Source of the DNA: Vibrio sp. YMD68
Lineage (GTDB): Bacteria > Pseudomonadota > Gammaproteobacteria > Enterobacterales > Vibrionaceae
Direction: 5' to 3'
Assembly: GCF_029958905.1 (NCBI RefSeq)
Contig: NZ_CP124613.1
Span: 124,001 to 188,000, forward strand
DNA: 64,000 nucleotides
Shown here in pieces: positions 25,916-37,300 of the stretch. The number at the start of each line of letters is the position of its first letter. Position 1 is the stretch's first letter. The position numbers and the translations under genes are program-made. Below the pieces are notes generated by a model, which was given only the letters and a program-made list of their open reading frames with translations, was not told where the DNA came from and ran no database searches.

Positions 25916-28900
25916 ACACATACTATTCTGCCGATTCTAATCAACAATTTCTGAGCTGCCTGTGCGGCAGTGAACGGCAGAACGTGGACTACCTTTCATG
26001 CATTTTCTGAGCTGCCTGTGCGGCAGTAAACTTATCGCTCTGGCCACCTTGGCCCATTTGTATTTTCTGAGCTGCCTGTGCGGCAGTAAACATATGGCAC
26101 TATTAATCAACCCTGTTACTATCTTTCTGAGCTGCCTGTGCGGCAGTAAACGTCAGTCTCTAATTAACTTAGCTGCAATTTCTTTTCTGAGCTGCCTGTG
26201 CGGCAGTAAACGCCATATTTACGGCCAACCCTTTCTGAGCTGCCTGTGCGGCAGTGAACCACCTTGTCGGCGATTACATGTTTCCGCTAGATTTCTGAGC
26301 TGCCTGCGCGGCAGTGAACTTTTAGAATGGTACTTAATGCACCGCCATTACTTTCTGAGCTGCCTGTGCGGCAGTGAACAAAACGGTCACGTTTGGATTG
26401 CCGGCATGAGTTTTCTGAGCTGCCTGTGCGGCAGTGAACTCTGACAACCAAATTTTGAACATGATCAACAATTTCTGAGCTGCCTGTGCGGCAGTGAACT
26501 AACCTGTTGTTGTGCTAACCAGTCTGGGTTTTTTCTGAGCTGCCTGTGCGGCAGTGAACTGATAACGATACGAGTGATTATCTCAACCGTATTTCTGAGC
26601 TGCCTGTGCGGCAGTGAACACATTGCAGTACAAGATAATGGGAGTGCTACATTTCTGAGCTGCCTGTGCGGCAGTGAACATTGAGGCATTCTATTCGTGT
26701 ATTCAGGATCATTTCTGAGCTGCCTGTGCGGCAGTGAACTACGAGGTACAGAAAATACAGACGCAATGTAATTTCTGAGCTGCCTGTGCGGCAGTGAACG
26801 GTGATGGAACTACAGGTTTTCAATATTTAGATTTCTGAGCTGCCTGTGCGGCAGTGAACAAACGTTATTGCTCGGCTCCGAATCACGGCAATTTCTGAGC
26901 TGCCTGTGCGGCAGTGAACTCATCGAATACGCTTACCAGGTGTATTTATCATTTCTGAGCTGCCTGTGCGGCAGTGAACATGCGTGGTCTGTATTGTCGT
27001 GTGGGTCGTGTTTTCTGAGCTGCCTGTGCGGCAGTGAACTGCATTCACAAACGTAATTGGCCTTGCTAGCTTTTCTGAGCTGCCTGCGCGGCAGTGAACT
27101 TCGGGCCAATGCTTTTAATGCGGCCTTTTAATTTCTGAGCTGCCTGCGCGGCAGTGAACATTGGATTGGGTCTGGCCGCATGGCGATTGACTTTCTGAGC
27201 TGCCTGCGCGGCAGTGAACCTATGTGCATCGTGTGCAAAGAATTTGGCGCATTTCTGAGCTGCCTGCGCGGCAGTGAACATCGAGATATTGATCGCGTCA
27301 TTATTTCGAAATTTCTGAGCTGCCTGCGCGGCAGTGAACATAGCGGCTAGGTGTGATTTGCTTGCCGATGATTTCTGAGCTGCCTGCGCGGCAGTGAACT
27401 TGGAACGATTGCGGGGACTCCTACCGACGAATTTCTGAGCTGCCTGCGCGGCAGTGAACCAGTACTAGCTTATCAGAATGGATTTATTGATTTTCTGAGC
27501 TGCCTGCGCGGCAGTGAACTGATAAAAATCATTGCAAGTTTTGGGAGGATTGTTTCTGAGCTGCCTGCGCGGCAGTGAACCAAAGGGAATGAAGTACAAC
27601 ACACCCTTCAGTTTTCTGAGCTGCCTGCGCGGCAGTGAACGTGGTTTGCAAGCATGGAACATCGACAAGCTTTTTCTGAGCTGCCTGCGCGGCAGTGAAC
27701 ATCATGACCTTTGCATTGGATCATGGTTTCAATTTCTGAGCTGCCTGCGCGGCAGTGAACTCAATAAGGCGATGGGTAGAATTTTTGGGGCATTTCTGAG
27801 CTGCCTGCGCGGCAGTGAACTTGATCTCTTCTCGAGCCGCATCTCCGACGGATTTCTGAGCTGCCTGCGCGGCAGTGAACGTTTTGAGTAGTCGCCGCAA
27901 AGGCATGGCAGTTTTCTGAGCTGCCTGCGCGGCAGTGAACTTACTCGTAAATCTGTGACGTAAATCTTTGACTTTCTGAGCTGCCTGCGCGGCAGTGAAC
28001 GGTCTATTCCACAATACTTTTCAGAGTTACTTTTTCTGAGCTGCCTGCGCGGCAGTGAACTGATGACTATATCCTACCTCAGTTTTCTACCTTTTCTGAG
28101 CTGCCTGCGCGGCAGTGAACTAACGTAGAGGTATACCGTGACCCTAGTAACTTTTCTGAGCTGCCTGCGCGGCAGTGAACTTGAGATACTAACGGGGTTA
28201 AACAATCGTCTATTTCTGAGCTGCCTGCGCGGCAGTGAACTTGAGATACTAACGGGGTTAAACAATCGTCTATTTCTGAGCTGCCTGCGCGGCAGTGAAC
28301 AAGGCCAAGGCAAACGAGCGCGGTTTTTGTATTTTCTGAGCTGCCTGCGCGGCAGTGAACTCACTATGACGTTCATAGACGAATTAGGGTTGTTTCTGAG
28401 CTGCCTGCGCGGCAGTGAACTAAGCAGTCACTACATCGGTGACTTTGCTAATTTTCTGAGCTGCCTGCGCGGCAGTGAACCCACCAGCGGCAGCATACGT
28501 GCTTTGATTTGCTTTCTGAGCTGCCTGCGCGGCAGTGAACTGCTGTTTCGTAAGCGTAATCCCCCAATGGGCTTTCTGAGCTGCCTGCGCGGCAGTGAAC
28601 CCCCCTATGGGCGGTGCGGTGCATGACTACGTTTTCTGAGCTGCCTGCGCGGCAGTGAACTGTCACACGCTCGGCCACGTCGTAGAATCCGATTTCTGAG
28701 CTGCCTGCGCGGCAGTGAACGGTCATTATCAACCTTGGTCAACGTCCAGTTATTTCTGAGCTGCCTGCGCGGCAGTGAACTGTTCATCATGGAAAACGAA
28801 GGATTAATGCAATTTCTGAGCTGCCTGCGCGGCAGTGAACAACGGAAAGTATGTTTTTGCTTTTGATTTGGATTTCTGAGCTGCCTGCGCGGCAGTGAAC

Positions 28901-30281
28901 AATGTTGACTCAATTATCGCCTTTGTCCAAGCTTTCTGAGCTGCCTGCGCGGCAGTGAACTGACGGCGTAAGCATGCCAGCAAAATCAAGCTTTTCTGAG
29001 CTGCCTGCGCGGCAGTGAACTGCAGCTACAAAGCAATGCTATCCATACTCAGTTTCTGAGCTGCCTGCGCGGCAGTGAACCAGTTACTCTTTTAACCTTC
29101 CACTCGTTTTGTTTTCTGAGCTGCCTGCGCGGCAGTGAACAACATCGTCAGTGATTTTGATTCGGCCTCATCTTTCTGAGCTGCCTGCGCGGCAGTGAAC
29201 GATAGATGAAAACATCCAACGGGTCACCTTTTTTTCTGAGCTGCCTGCGCGGCAGTGAACTCGCCATTTTCGAACTCTGGCGACATATGGTATTTCTGAG
29301 CTGCCTGCGCGGCAGTGAACAGGAAAATCTGTATGTAAATCCAACTTTCTCATTTCTGAGCTGCCTGCGCGGCAGTGAACTTCAAGATATGGAATTGTTA
29401 TCATCTTTAATATTTCTGAGCTGCCTGCGCGGCAGTGAACGATTATCCTCTAATTACGAGTGAAGAGTTAGTTTTCTGAGCTGCCTGCGCGGCAGTGAAC
29501 CCTTGTCTTGGTCTAAACCTAGCTTTCCAGTATTTCTGAGCTGCCTGCGCGGCAGTGAACCCATGGCCGTGCCATCCGCACTTTTTGGTTGATTTCTGAG
29601 CTGCCTGCGCGGCAGTGAACTATCGCAGACTTTAGACCTTTACCGAACAATCTTTCTGAGCTGCCTGCGCGGCAGTGAACCCACGCTGTCAGGCTTGCAA
29701 GAAGTTATCACATTTCTGAGCTGCCTGCGCGGCAGTGAACTTTTTTTTGGGTGGTATAATTTAACCATCAAATTTCTGAGCTGCCTGCGCGGCAGTGAAC
29801 CAAAGGGAGGCTATAACTTCCCCTATCAAATATTTCTGAGCTGCCTGCGCGGCAGTGAACTAGGATTGTATTCGAAAGACCATCCTTTCAAATTTCTGAG
29901 CTGCCTGCGCGGCAGTGAACTTATGCTCTTAGGATTCTTGACTAACCCTTCTTTTCTGAGCTGCCTGCGCGGCAGTGAACGTACATTGTGTGTTTAGTTC
30001 CAATCTTGTAAGTTTCTGAGCTGCCTGCGCGGCAGTGAACTCTACCGGGCTTAGAGGACATGCATAACCAGATTTCTGAGCTGCCTGCGCGGCAGTGAAC
30101 TCTTACCATTCCAAAAAAACTTTGAGCCGTGCTTTCTGAGCTGCCTGCGCGGCAGTGAACTTATTGGCTCGTTGCAGTATTCGCATTTGTTATTTCTGAG
30201 CTGCCTGCGCGGCAGTGAACTAATACTTTGAGGCTTAAATACGACTCGGTAGTTTTCTGAGCTGCCTGCGCGGCAGTGAAC
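25888..30281 (-). CRISPR. Type I-F CRISPR array, 74 repeats (one degenerate), 73 spacers
   Basis: The 28-bp repeat on the plus strand is TTTCTGAGCTGCC-TGC/TGT-GCGGCAGTGAAC. On the minus strand it is the usual I-F form GTTCACTGCCG...GGCAGCTCAGAAA, so the array is read right to left from the leader next to cas6f. Spacers are mostly 32 bp, with 33 bp before 27553 and 30254, 28 bp at 25976-26003 and only 20 bp at 26212-26231. The newest 54 repeats (27072-30281) all have loop GCGCA. Repeats from 25948 to 27039 have GCACA except the one at 26292, and those at 26004, 26064, 26124 and 26184 also end AGTAAAC. Spacer 28181-28212 is repeated exactly at 28241-28272. The stem CTGCC/GGCAG is kept throughout. 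Protein-like frames reading FLSCLRGSE are only the translated repeat. Confidence 0.98.
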
Positions 30282-30420
30282 AACAGAATTTCATCACAAA
30301 AATAAGTTACAACAAGTAGATAAGTAAAAATACCCATTTTTACCTAATTTTCCCTACCTATTGTAACTTACTGATTTTATTACTTCATTTTTAAAGAGCC
30401 ATTTTTGGGGTTATTTTGGG
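30282..30420 (-). promoter_or_regulatory. CRISPR leader with nested inverted repeats
   Basis: A 139-bp AT-rich stretch between the youngest repeat and the cas6f stop. It has an exact 10-bp inverted repeat, TAAGTTACAA (30303-30312) and TTGTAACTTA (30361-30370). Inside it is a tighter one, GTAAAAAT (30324-30331) and ATTTTTAC (30336-30343). It should hold the array promoter and the sites that direct Cas1/Cas2-3 insertion, perhaps with IHF. Confidence 0.8.
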
Positions 30421-30972
30421 TTAAAACCAAGGGACCGTTGCTGATGAGCTTAATCCATAGCGGTTAAATAGCCCTTCAACTGCTTTATCTTGCAACCCAC
30501 CATGCTCAATGAATAACTTCATCACCTGCCCTGTGGATGTACTTTTTAATTGAACAAAGGGTAAGCGCAGCATTTTTTGCTGCTCATTGCCAATTTTCAA
30601 TATCGACTCTTCAGCACTTAACCAACCTTTAGCGATAGATCGTTTGCGTTTATTATTAGCACTTTTAGCTTGCTTACGTTTCACGCAACGATACTGACAC
30701 CCTTCAGGAACCAATAAAATTGACGTTTGAATACAATAATCACGTAATCCTTTCAGCCAATTTAATTGAAACAATTGACTTAAGTCGGTTTCATCACCGT
30801 GCAGGCGTAATGTATCCCCTAGCGTTTTATCCACATTTGGAAAGCTAATTCCAACATTCACTTCTTTTAACTCCACTAAAGCTCTGTGTAATTTCGCCAT
30901 TAAATTGCTCATAAGCACAGGCTCTGTCGCTTCTGGATCTGGTAATACTTTAATATCACAGTAAAATTTCAT
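30421..30972 (-). CDS. cas6f: Cas6f (Csy4) crRNA endoribonuclease
   Basis: 183 residues. His29 lies in LMAKLHRAL, the position of the catalytic histidine of Pseudomonas Csy4. A basic helix KRKQAKSANNKRKRSIAKG would grip the repeat hairpin, and the end GLSSSATVPWF is the family signature. It cuts the CRISPR transcript 3' of the CTGCC/GGCAG hairpin and stays bound as part of the Csy complex. It starts 8 bp after the cas7f stop and is the last cas gene before the leader. Confidence 0.96.
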   Translation of the reverse strand: MKFYCDIKVLPDPEATEPVLMSNLMAKLHRALVELKEVNVGISFPNVDKTLGDTLRLHGDETDLSQLFQLNWLKGLRDYCIQTSILLVPEGCQYRCVKRKQAKSANNKRKRSIAKGWLSAEESILKIGNEQQKMLRLPFVQLKSTSTGQVMKLFIEHGGLQDKAVEGLFNRYGLSSSATVPWF

Positions 30973-30980
30973 GACGACCT

Positions 30981-31964
30981 CTATTCACCAAATACGCCAC
31001 CACGAATAAGCATCGCCATAATGTAATGCTGTTGCTCTTTCGCTGGTTGCTTATCTTTTAACATCCAACCATCCAATAACTTATAAAAATCGTTATTCTC
31101 TTTTGGTTGACGGTACGCTGCACCACGGTTGGTGACAGAGCCATACGGTTCAACCGCAATTGGACCTACCTCTTCAAAAGCAGGATGCCAAGTATCAATC
31201 GTGCGTAATGCGTTACCAATCTTTTGTGAGTGCATTGCTGCTTGACCATTCAACTGATACAAGAATTTACTCTTATCCCCTTTTCCACCCCCCATCACTA
31301 ATTCTTGTGATGGGTACACAGCCTGACCTTCACCTAACTGTGTAAATGCTTCTACTTTAATCAAGGCATGATTTTCAACTAACCCTTGTTGAATAATCGC
31401 CGCTAGCTCATCAACCGATGGGTTGTTATCAAAGCTTCGTAAATTGAAATCATGACTATCAAATGTAAATTCTTTTCCTTCCGCGATTACTTTTACGACA
31501 ACATTCTCGGCACCAACACGGTTGCGCCACAAGAAACGACCATTGGCAATATTCTGCGCATAACGCTTTGCTAACTCAGTAAAACCTTCTTCCTGTTGGT
31601 AAATCTCAATTTTCTCCGCTAATGCGGCTTGATACTCTGGATTATTACAGGTAGATGGTACTTGTAAATCACTCAATATACGCAAGGTAAACTGTACTTT
31701 TAATGTATCTGTTTGATGATTTAGCGCTGCAATGTCAACCGTTTGTAAATTTGCCTTAGATACTTCAGCATCTAGTTTTGTTGGATCATTTGCCATTGCT
31801 GCTTTCAGCCGATTTGAAATCGTACCGCGTACCGCTTTTTCGCCCACCATAATTGGTGTCCATTCTTGCTGCTGCCAACTACCAGCAAACATTAGTGCAT
31901 CCGATGGAAGTAATTTTGCTTCAAACGCCAAGACTGAAGGTGTTTTTAAGTTTGTTTTAGCCAT
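30981..31964 (-). CDS. cas7f: Cas7f (Csy3) backbone subunit
   Basis: 327 residues. [18 protein letters not shown] at the start, [15 protein letters not shown] and the closing [17 protein letters not shown] match Csy3. Several copies line the crRNA spacer in the I-F surveillance complex. It lies between cas5f (25-bp gap) and cas6f. Confidence 0.95.
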   Translation of the reverse strand: MAKTNLKTPSVLAFEAKLLPSDALMFAGSWQQQEWTPIMVGEKAVRGTISNRLKAAMANDPTKLDAEVSKANLQTVDIAALNHQTDTLKVQFTLRILSDLQVPSTCNNPEYQAALAEKIEIYQQEEGFTELAKRYAQNIANGRFLWRNRVGAENVVVKVIAEGKEFTFDSHDFNLRSFDNNPSVDELAAIIQQGLVENHALIKVEAFTQLGEGQAVYPSQELVMGGGKGDKSKFLYQLNGQAAMHSQKIGNALRTIDTWHPAFEEVGPIAVEPYGSVTNRGAAYRQPKENNDFYKLLDGWMLKDKQPAKEQQHYIMAMLIRGGVFGE

Positions 31965-31989
31965 TGTTTATTCTCTCTATTTTTATTAT

Positions 31990-32952
31990 CTAAATTTCTT
32001 CATTAAGCTCATCGATCGAAAGCTCAATAACGGTATCTTTAAAGGGTTTTGTTTTGGCAACATACCAAGATTCATGATGTTCATAACGCCAAATAGCATT
32101 ATCGATATCAGTTAAACGGTGCGGACTCATCCACTCACCAATGCCGTAAGCAGCCTCAGCAAAGGCTACGGGGACACTGGTATCTCGAACGTTCTCGACT
32201 TGACCTGGTCCATACACAGGCGAGATAGCACAATAGCCAGACATAATTGGCACCAAATATCCCATTTGAGGTTTTGGTACAAACTCCCACTTAGCTTTAT
32301 CACTTAACTCTTCTTTTGTTTCTGAATCACTTTCTACACGAATCGCTTGGTATTTTAATTTGTAAAAATTACACCAGGCATCAAATACTGATAATTGGTC
32401 GCCTTGTTCACTTTTATTTTTAACGTGTTCAGTTAAATACTCACTGCGATCTAATAGAACAAACCCTGGCATTAAGCGGCGTAATACCTTTTTATCTTCG
32501 TCTTTGTTGGTAAGCGATATCGACCCTATTTGAGTAATTTGACCACCCGCTATTCTTAATCTAGGCATAAGCTGTTTGACTCTATCAATTAATGAGTCTT
32601 CCTGAACGATTGCGCCGCCTAATAAACCATGCACTTCAATTAATAAAGAAACTGTCATGTTCATGCGGCCTTCTTCATTAATTGGGGCAGTTGTTCCCTT
32701 TTGAGTTAAGGGGTTACGCGTTAAGGCAAAGACATAATCACCCCACTCTTGAGGCTGCCTTGCATGAACTATATTTTCATGGCTGATAACCGCAACGCCC
32801 CCTAATGTAACGGCTAATTCAGAAGGCAATTTACGGGAAAGTGCATGAGCAAAGCCTAAAAAATTCGTCATAGCAGGGAAACCATACGTTAAACCAGCAA
32901 TAGCATTCGCGTTCTGCACATTAATGTCTTTTAATAATAAATAGCGGCTCAT
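31990..32952 (-). CDS. cas5f: Cas5f (Csy2) subunit
   Basis: 320 residues. It opens SRYLLLKDINVQNANAIAGLTYGFPAMTNFLGFAHALSR, the typical Csy2 start. It pairs with Cas8f to hold the crRNA 5' handle (CTCAGAAA here). It begins only 1 bp after the cas8f stop, so the two are probably coupled. Confidence 0.95.
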   Translation of the reverse strand: MSRYLLLKDINVQNANAIAGLTYGFPAMTNFLGFAHALSRKLPSELAVTLGGVAVISHENIVHARQPQEWGDYVFALTRNPLTQKGTTAPINEEGRMNMTVSLLIEVHGLLGGAIVQEDSLIDRVKQLMPRLRIAGGQITQIGSISLTNKDEDKKVLRRLMPGFVLLDRSEYLTEHVKNKSEQGDQLSVFDAWCNFYKLKYQAIRVESDSETKEELSDKAKWEFVPKPQMGYLVPIMSGYCAISPVYGPGQVENVRDTSVPVAFAEAAYGIGEWMSPHRLTDIDNAIWRYEHHESWYVAKTKPFKDTVIELSIDELNEEI

Positions 32953-32953
32953 A

Positions 32954-34306
32954 TTACAACTCCCCTAATTTTGGTGTCGAGCGTTCAAAGTGCTTTAGCT
33001 GATGTAAAAACAACTTTGAAAAATAAGCGTGTTCACTATCACTCAAAACGTATTTTTCTTTATGGCTTTTTAACTTATGTGCTAGCCAATTAGCAAAATC
33101 ATTAGCAATGAAGGCTAACCAATCGCCTTTTTCACGACTCTTTTGGAACGCTTCATCGGTATTGTAAGCATCTAGCCATAACGCGTGACTGGGTTTCATT
33201 TTACATCTGTCGCTGTTTGACCAACCTGCATGTTCTGTCATCATTTGAATAATGGCTACATGGTTTAAAACGATATCAATAATGGGTAAAAGATACGCAT
33301 TATCTCGCTGGCGACGTACATGGACATTGCGATCATCTTCTCTTAGGTTTTCAAGAAAGAATCGAAAGTCACGCATCAATGATGCCGTTTTGAAACTTAA
33401 TTCTTGCCCAAACAATGTGGTACTCGTCATTGGTGGCGAAGAAATTCGTTGCCATTGCGGTGGTGCGCTATTCAATAAAAAGGTTTGTCCATGACGTTCA
33501 TTATTTAATTGCGAGATATTTTGAGGTTTTGAACCACCAAAGTTTTGCACAGCAAGATTAAGAAAACGCTCATCAAATTTCTCATGATATTTATCCGCTT
33601 TTCTCGCATCTCTAATCTCTTTTGATTCACCGTAGCGAGTTCGTCTTACTTCATGATATAGCTCATGTGCAAGTGATGATGAAAACAGAGGGCATAGCAA
33701 GTGATATTCAACCGACGTTTTATCTTCGCCAATTAAAGGGAAATACAGTTGCTTACTTAAGGTATGGCTAGATAACTTTGTATCACCCAGGGCTTGTTCA
33801 AAACCAGATTTCCATTCTTGTAACTGCATCTCGTCTTTAGCAAAAGAGCGTAATGCATTGATGTGACCTTGCTGTAATTGAGTAATTAAGCTTTCGCCGT
33901 CACACTCTAACTTGAGTAATCTTGCGACATCTAGAGCTGCTGCGTTACCGACGGCATCAATGGCTTTTTTATTTAAAGATGCTGTCACCAAGTAGTTTGA
34001 ATCACTCCATTGTTCGGTCACCAACATGCTGCTGGCTTTGGCATCACTATGAGTAAACTTTGCTGCATGGGTAGCAAGACTTATCTGTTTTGCGCGTTTT
34101 GCCGCATCAGAAAGCCAAACTTCAGCAACAAATGAGGCCTCTATCGGTGCTGATTCTTCTGCATAAATAGCTTTCGCCTCTGCTATTGCAGTAGAGTCTT
34201 CACTTTTATCTAAGATCTTATTTAGTGCCTTTTGTAATGGCTCTAATTTTGCTTCTTTTCGTTGCTGAATATAATCAGCAATAGCCTGAGATAATGTATT
34301 ATTCAT
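32954..34306 (-). CDS. cas8f: Cas8f (Csy1) large subunit
   Basis: 450 residues, with a helical N-terminus (AIADYIQQRKEAKLEPLQKALNK) and the conserved block YHLLCPLFSSSLAHELYHEVR, and PPQWQRISSPPMTSTTLFG in the middle. It recognises the GG/CC PAM and begins DNA unwinding in type I-F. The gene starts 12 bp after the cas2-3 stop. Confidence 0.95.
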   Translation of the reverse strand: MNNTLSQAIADYIQQRKEAKLEPLQKALNKILDKSEDSTAIAEAKAIYAEESAPIEASFVAEVWLSDAAKRAKQISLATHAAKFTHSDAKASSMLVTEQWSDSNYLVTASLNKKAIDAVGNAAALDVARLLKLECDGESLITQLQQGHINALRSFAKDEMQLQEWKSGFEQALGDTKLSSHTLSKQLYFPLIGEDKTSVEYHLLCPLFSSSLAHELYHEVRRTRYGESKEIRDARKADKYHEKFDERFLNLAVQNFGGSKPQNISQLNNERHGQTFLLNSAPPQWQRISSPPMTSTTLFGQELSFKTASLMRDFRFFLENLREDDRNVHVRRQRDNAYLLPIIDIVLNHVAIIQMMTEHAGWSNSDRCKMKPSHALWLDAYNTDEAFQKSREKGDWLAFIANDFANWLAHKLKSHKEKYVLSDSEHAYFSKLFLHQLKHFERSTPKLGEL

Positions 34307-34318
34307 TATTATTCCTAG

Positions 34319-37300
34319 TTATTTTTTTGTTTGATAAACACCCAACTGATCATTCCAATTCCAAATAAGCACTTGATCTTCTTTCGGTGCTCTTAAACTA
34401 ATACCGCCAAAATATTGCCCAGTGCTTTCTACTGTTTGTTCTAACTGTTCTGCTAAATTGCTATAGATGGTTTCTGCATCGGTATTCATCCACCAATAAT
34501 TACCTTCTGATAATTTAATGTCTTCCGTAACTATTTTTTGATTCTGTGGCGTAAACACCCATTGCTTTTGTGTTGTATCTTTTTGGTACCAACCTAACTC
34601 ATCCCATTCATCTGTTTGGCATAAAATAAACTCTTCTTGCGGGTCTGATTTTCTAAACTGAGTTTGATTGATAAACGCACCATTCCAATCTGCATGAGAA
34701 CGTTCTTTCCACCACCACGAGGCTTCCTTATCGCTTTGATAAAACTCTATTTTTTGACCCGGTTTATTCGGTGATTTAGGTAAACCTAATGTTAGTTTCA
34801 ACGCTCTGTGTTCTTGTGTGACAAATGAACTAACCCCAACGGCACCTGAACTCCCCTCAGCTAATTGAATATGTTTTTTTGTTATCTTCGGTTGCTCAAT
34901 CCGAGAAATAGCTGAAATATGTTCTAATTCACCATTTAATAATTCATTCAGATCATGAGTCGACAAGGGCAAATCTTTACTTTCAAAACCCGGTTTACAG
35001 TAAGCTGTGGTATCACCTCTTAATGCTCTGATATTTTTATTCAATACCATTAAATTACTGCTGCTTGGTTCTTGTTGGCGATGACGTTGAATACGACCAG
35101 CGAGTTGGATCAAGGCACGTAGTGAACTCGGCTCTGCTATTCCCCAGTCGTAATCATGATCTCGCCCAACCTCAACAACCGAAGTCCCGACAACCACAAA
35201 GATATTATTGGCCGTCTTTGTTGCATTTAGTGCCTCTATTATCTCTGGTTGTTGCCAAAGCTGATCTGAGTCATATCGAGTTAGCGTATTATCTAAACGA
35301 TTTTCTTTATGAGAACGCAGCGCTAATGGAAACTGTGAGTGATAAACACAAAAATGAATACTGTAATCATCTTGTGGGCTCATTTCCGACAGGCACTTCA
35401 TCACATTTATCATCGGATCTATATTTGCCATTCGTACTACACCGCAAGAGACTCTTCGCCCTGAGTTATGCCTTACGTGGTGACTATCGTGTAATTGATG
35501 GATCTGATCATGAATGGTTACAGCTACTGACTGATAAATATGATTCTCATCTTTCTTTTCGCTTAACTCATGATCTAGGTGAACAGTGACTAACTCCCCT
35601 TTACGCAGTATTTTTTTATTTTCGTTCAATTTTTTAATGCGACTATTAACGAAAATGTCATTTTCTTCTGTAAAAGCCTCGAGAGATTTTATCTCTGTCA
35701 CGTGACTTTTATTTTCATCAAACCATCCACAAACCACACTTTGTAACTCCCCTTCTGGAAAGTTAGCTTCATTAAAGTGCTTTCTTCCTGCTAAATAGGC
35801 GTGATATAGAGCGCTAATTAGTGACGGTGGTAAGGTTGCGGAAGACAATAAAACGCGAGAACCTAGCACGCCAGCCCAATTGACTAAGCGGCATAACGCA
35901 GGTAAATCTTCCAACCCAAAATCATCTGGTTCATCCAAAATAAGATCAGAGGTTAACAGACGCAACATAGGCGCAATTTGTTTGCCTCCACGCAAGCTTT
36001 CTGTCGCTGGCATTAAATGATCAATGGTGCTAACAACAATTGGCGCACTTAATAATTGCTCTAATTTGGGGTTGCCTTTTAGCCAGTGCTTTAAGCGTCC
36101 ATCATAAATCTGACCATCATAACTAATAAATAATTGCTCGAAAAAATCGTCGCTTGATTCACTTCCTGAGCTTTGCTTTTCTTTGCTTGGGTCTTTATTG
36201 ATTTGATGCAAAGTTTTAACTGCCTGAGAACCAATTAATACCGCCAGTTCATCGTCACCTAACTTTAGTAAATCACGGTAACTGTCGCCTGTTTGTAATG
36301 TTAGAGTTCTTAAACCCACAGCGACAGTGAAACGGCAACCTTCTCTTTCACCAGCAAGTGCATACATAATTCGAGCATTGGCAATGGTTTTGCCACAACC
36401 TGTTGAGGCCATGTTGATTCCAAAGAAGCCCTGTTTCTCACTTAATCGTGCATACTCTTTGGCTGCTTTATAAGCTTTATCTTGCCATGCGAATTTTTTA
36501 GGTGCATTACGGCTGAATAATTTATGCTGCCCAATAGCTGGCAATGCGTATTTCAATGCCGGTAAATTTAACGCAAAATGCATGGCATTATGCGCAACAC
36601 CGATATTATGCTCATCCAATTGCTGTTTAAATACCGCTCGTCCTTCAACCTGCGTTGCTTTGCTGTCAGTATTGGCTTTTGGTAAATAACCTTGATCTCG
36701 CCACTCCAATTGAGATTGCTCTGCCTCTAAAGAGGAATAATAGTGATCCGATAGCATTAAAGATAAACGCGACAAATGGGCAACAAAACGTTGTTTTAAC
36801 CATTCTTTTTTGTCCCCTATTTTCGTATTATTTAGCGTTCGATACGCCAACTTAGAGGCTTGTTTTTGCCATGTTTTGCTAACAAACGGCGTCCCTTGAC
36901 TGAAAGTCCAGTTACTATTGATTATCTGAAGGTCAATCTGATCTAAGTGTTCCGCATTCCTTGAATTCCAATCACAATTTAGGACATCCGTTAGCCAGTT
37001 TTGCATATTGTCATTAGTTACATTTCTTGTGCGTTTAGTCTGAGGTAATGGTAAACGGTGATGAGACACAACTAACCAAGCAACCAAAGTTGCAAAAGGA
37101 GTGAGTACCGTAAATGGAGAAGGAGAGTTTGCCCCCTGATCATGATGCAGGTTTTTTAATACATAAGATTCTGTATTATTACCATTCTCTGAGCGATTAA
37201 TTTCACTTAACTCAGATAGCCATTCTTGATCTGTCTTTCCTTTTGCAAAGGCCTCAAATAAGCGTAGAGAGATCCATTCATGTCGATATGGCTCACCTTT

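Noticed and set aside
25998..29997. Many frames reading FLSCLRGSE, FTAAQAAQK, SLPRRQLR or VHCRAGSSE on both strands
   Set aside because: These are translations of the CRISPR repeat at about 60-bp intervals, not repeat proteins.
25916..30253. Spacers matching this window (self-targeting)
   Set aside because: Reading the spacers against the rest of the window showed no match beyond the duplicated spacer; phage or plasmid targets cannot be tested here.
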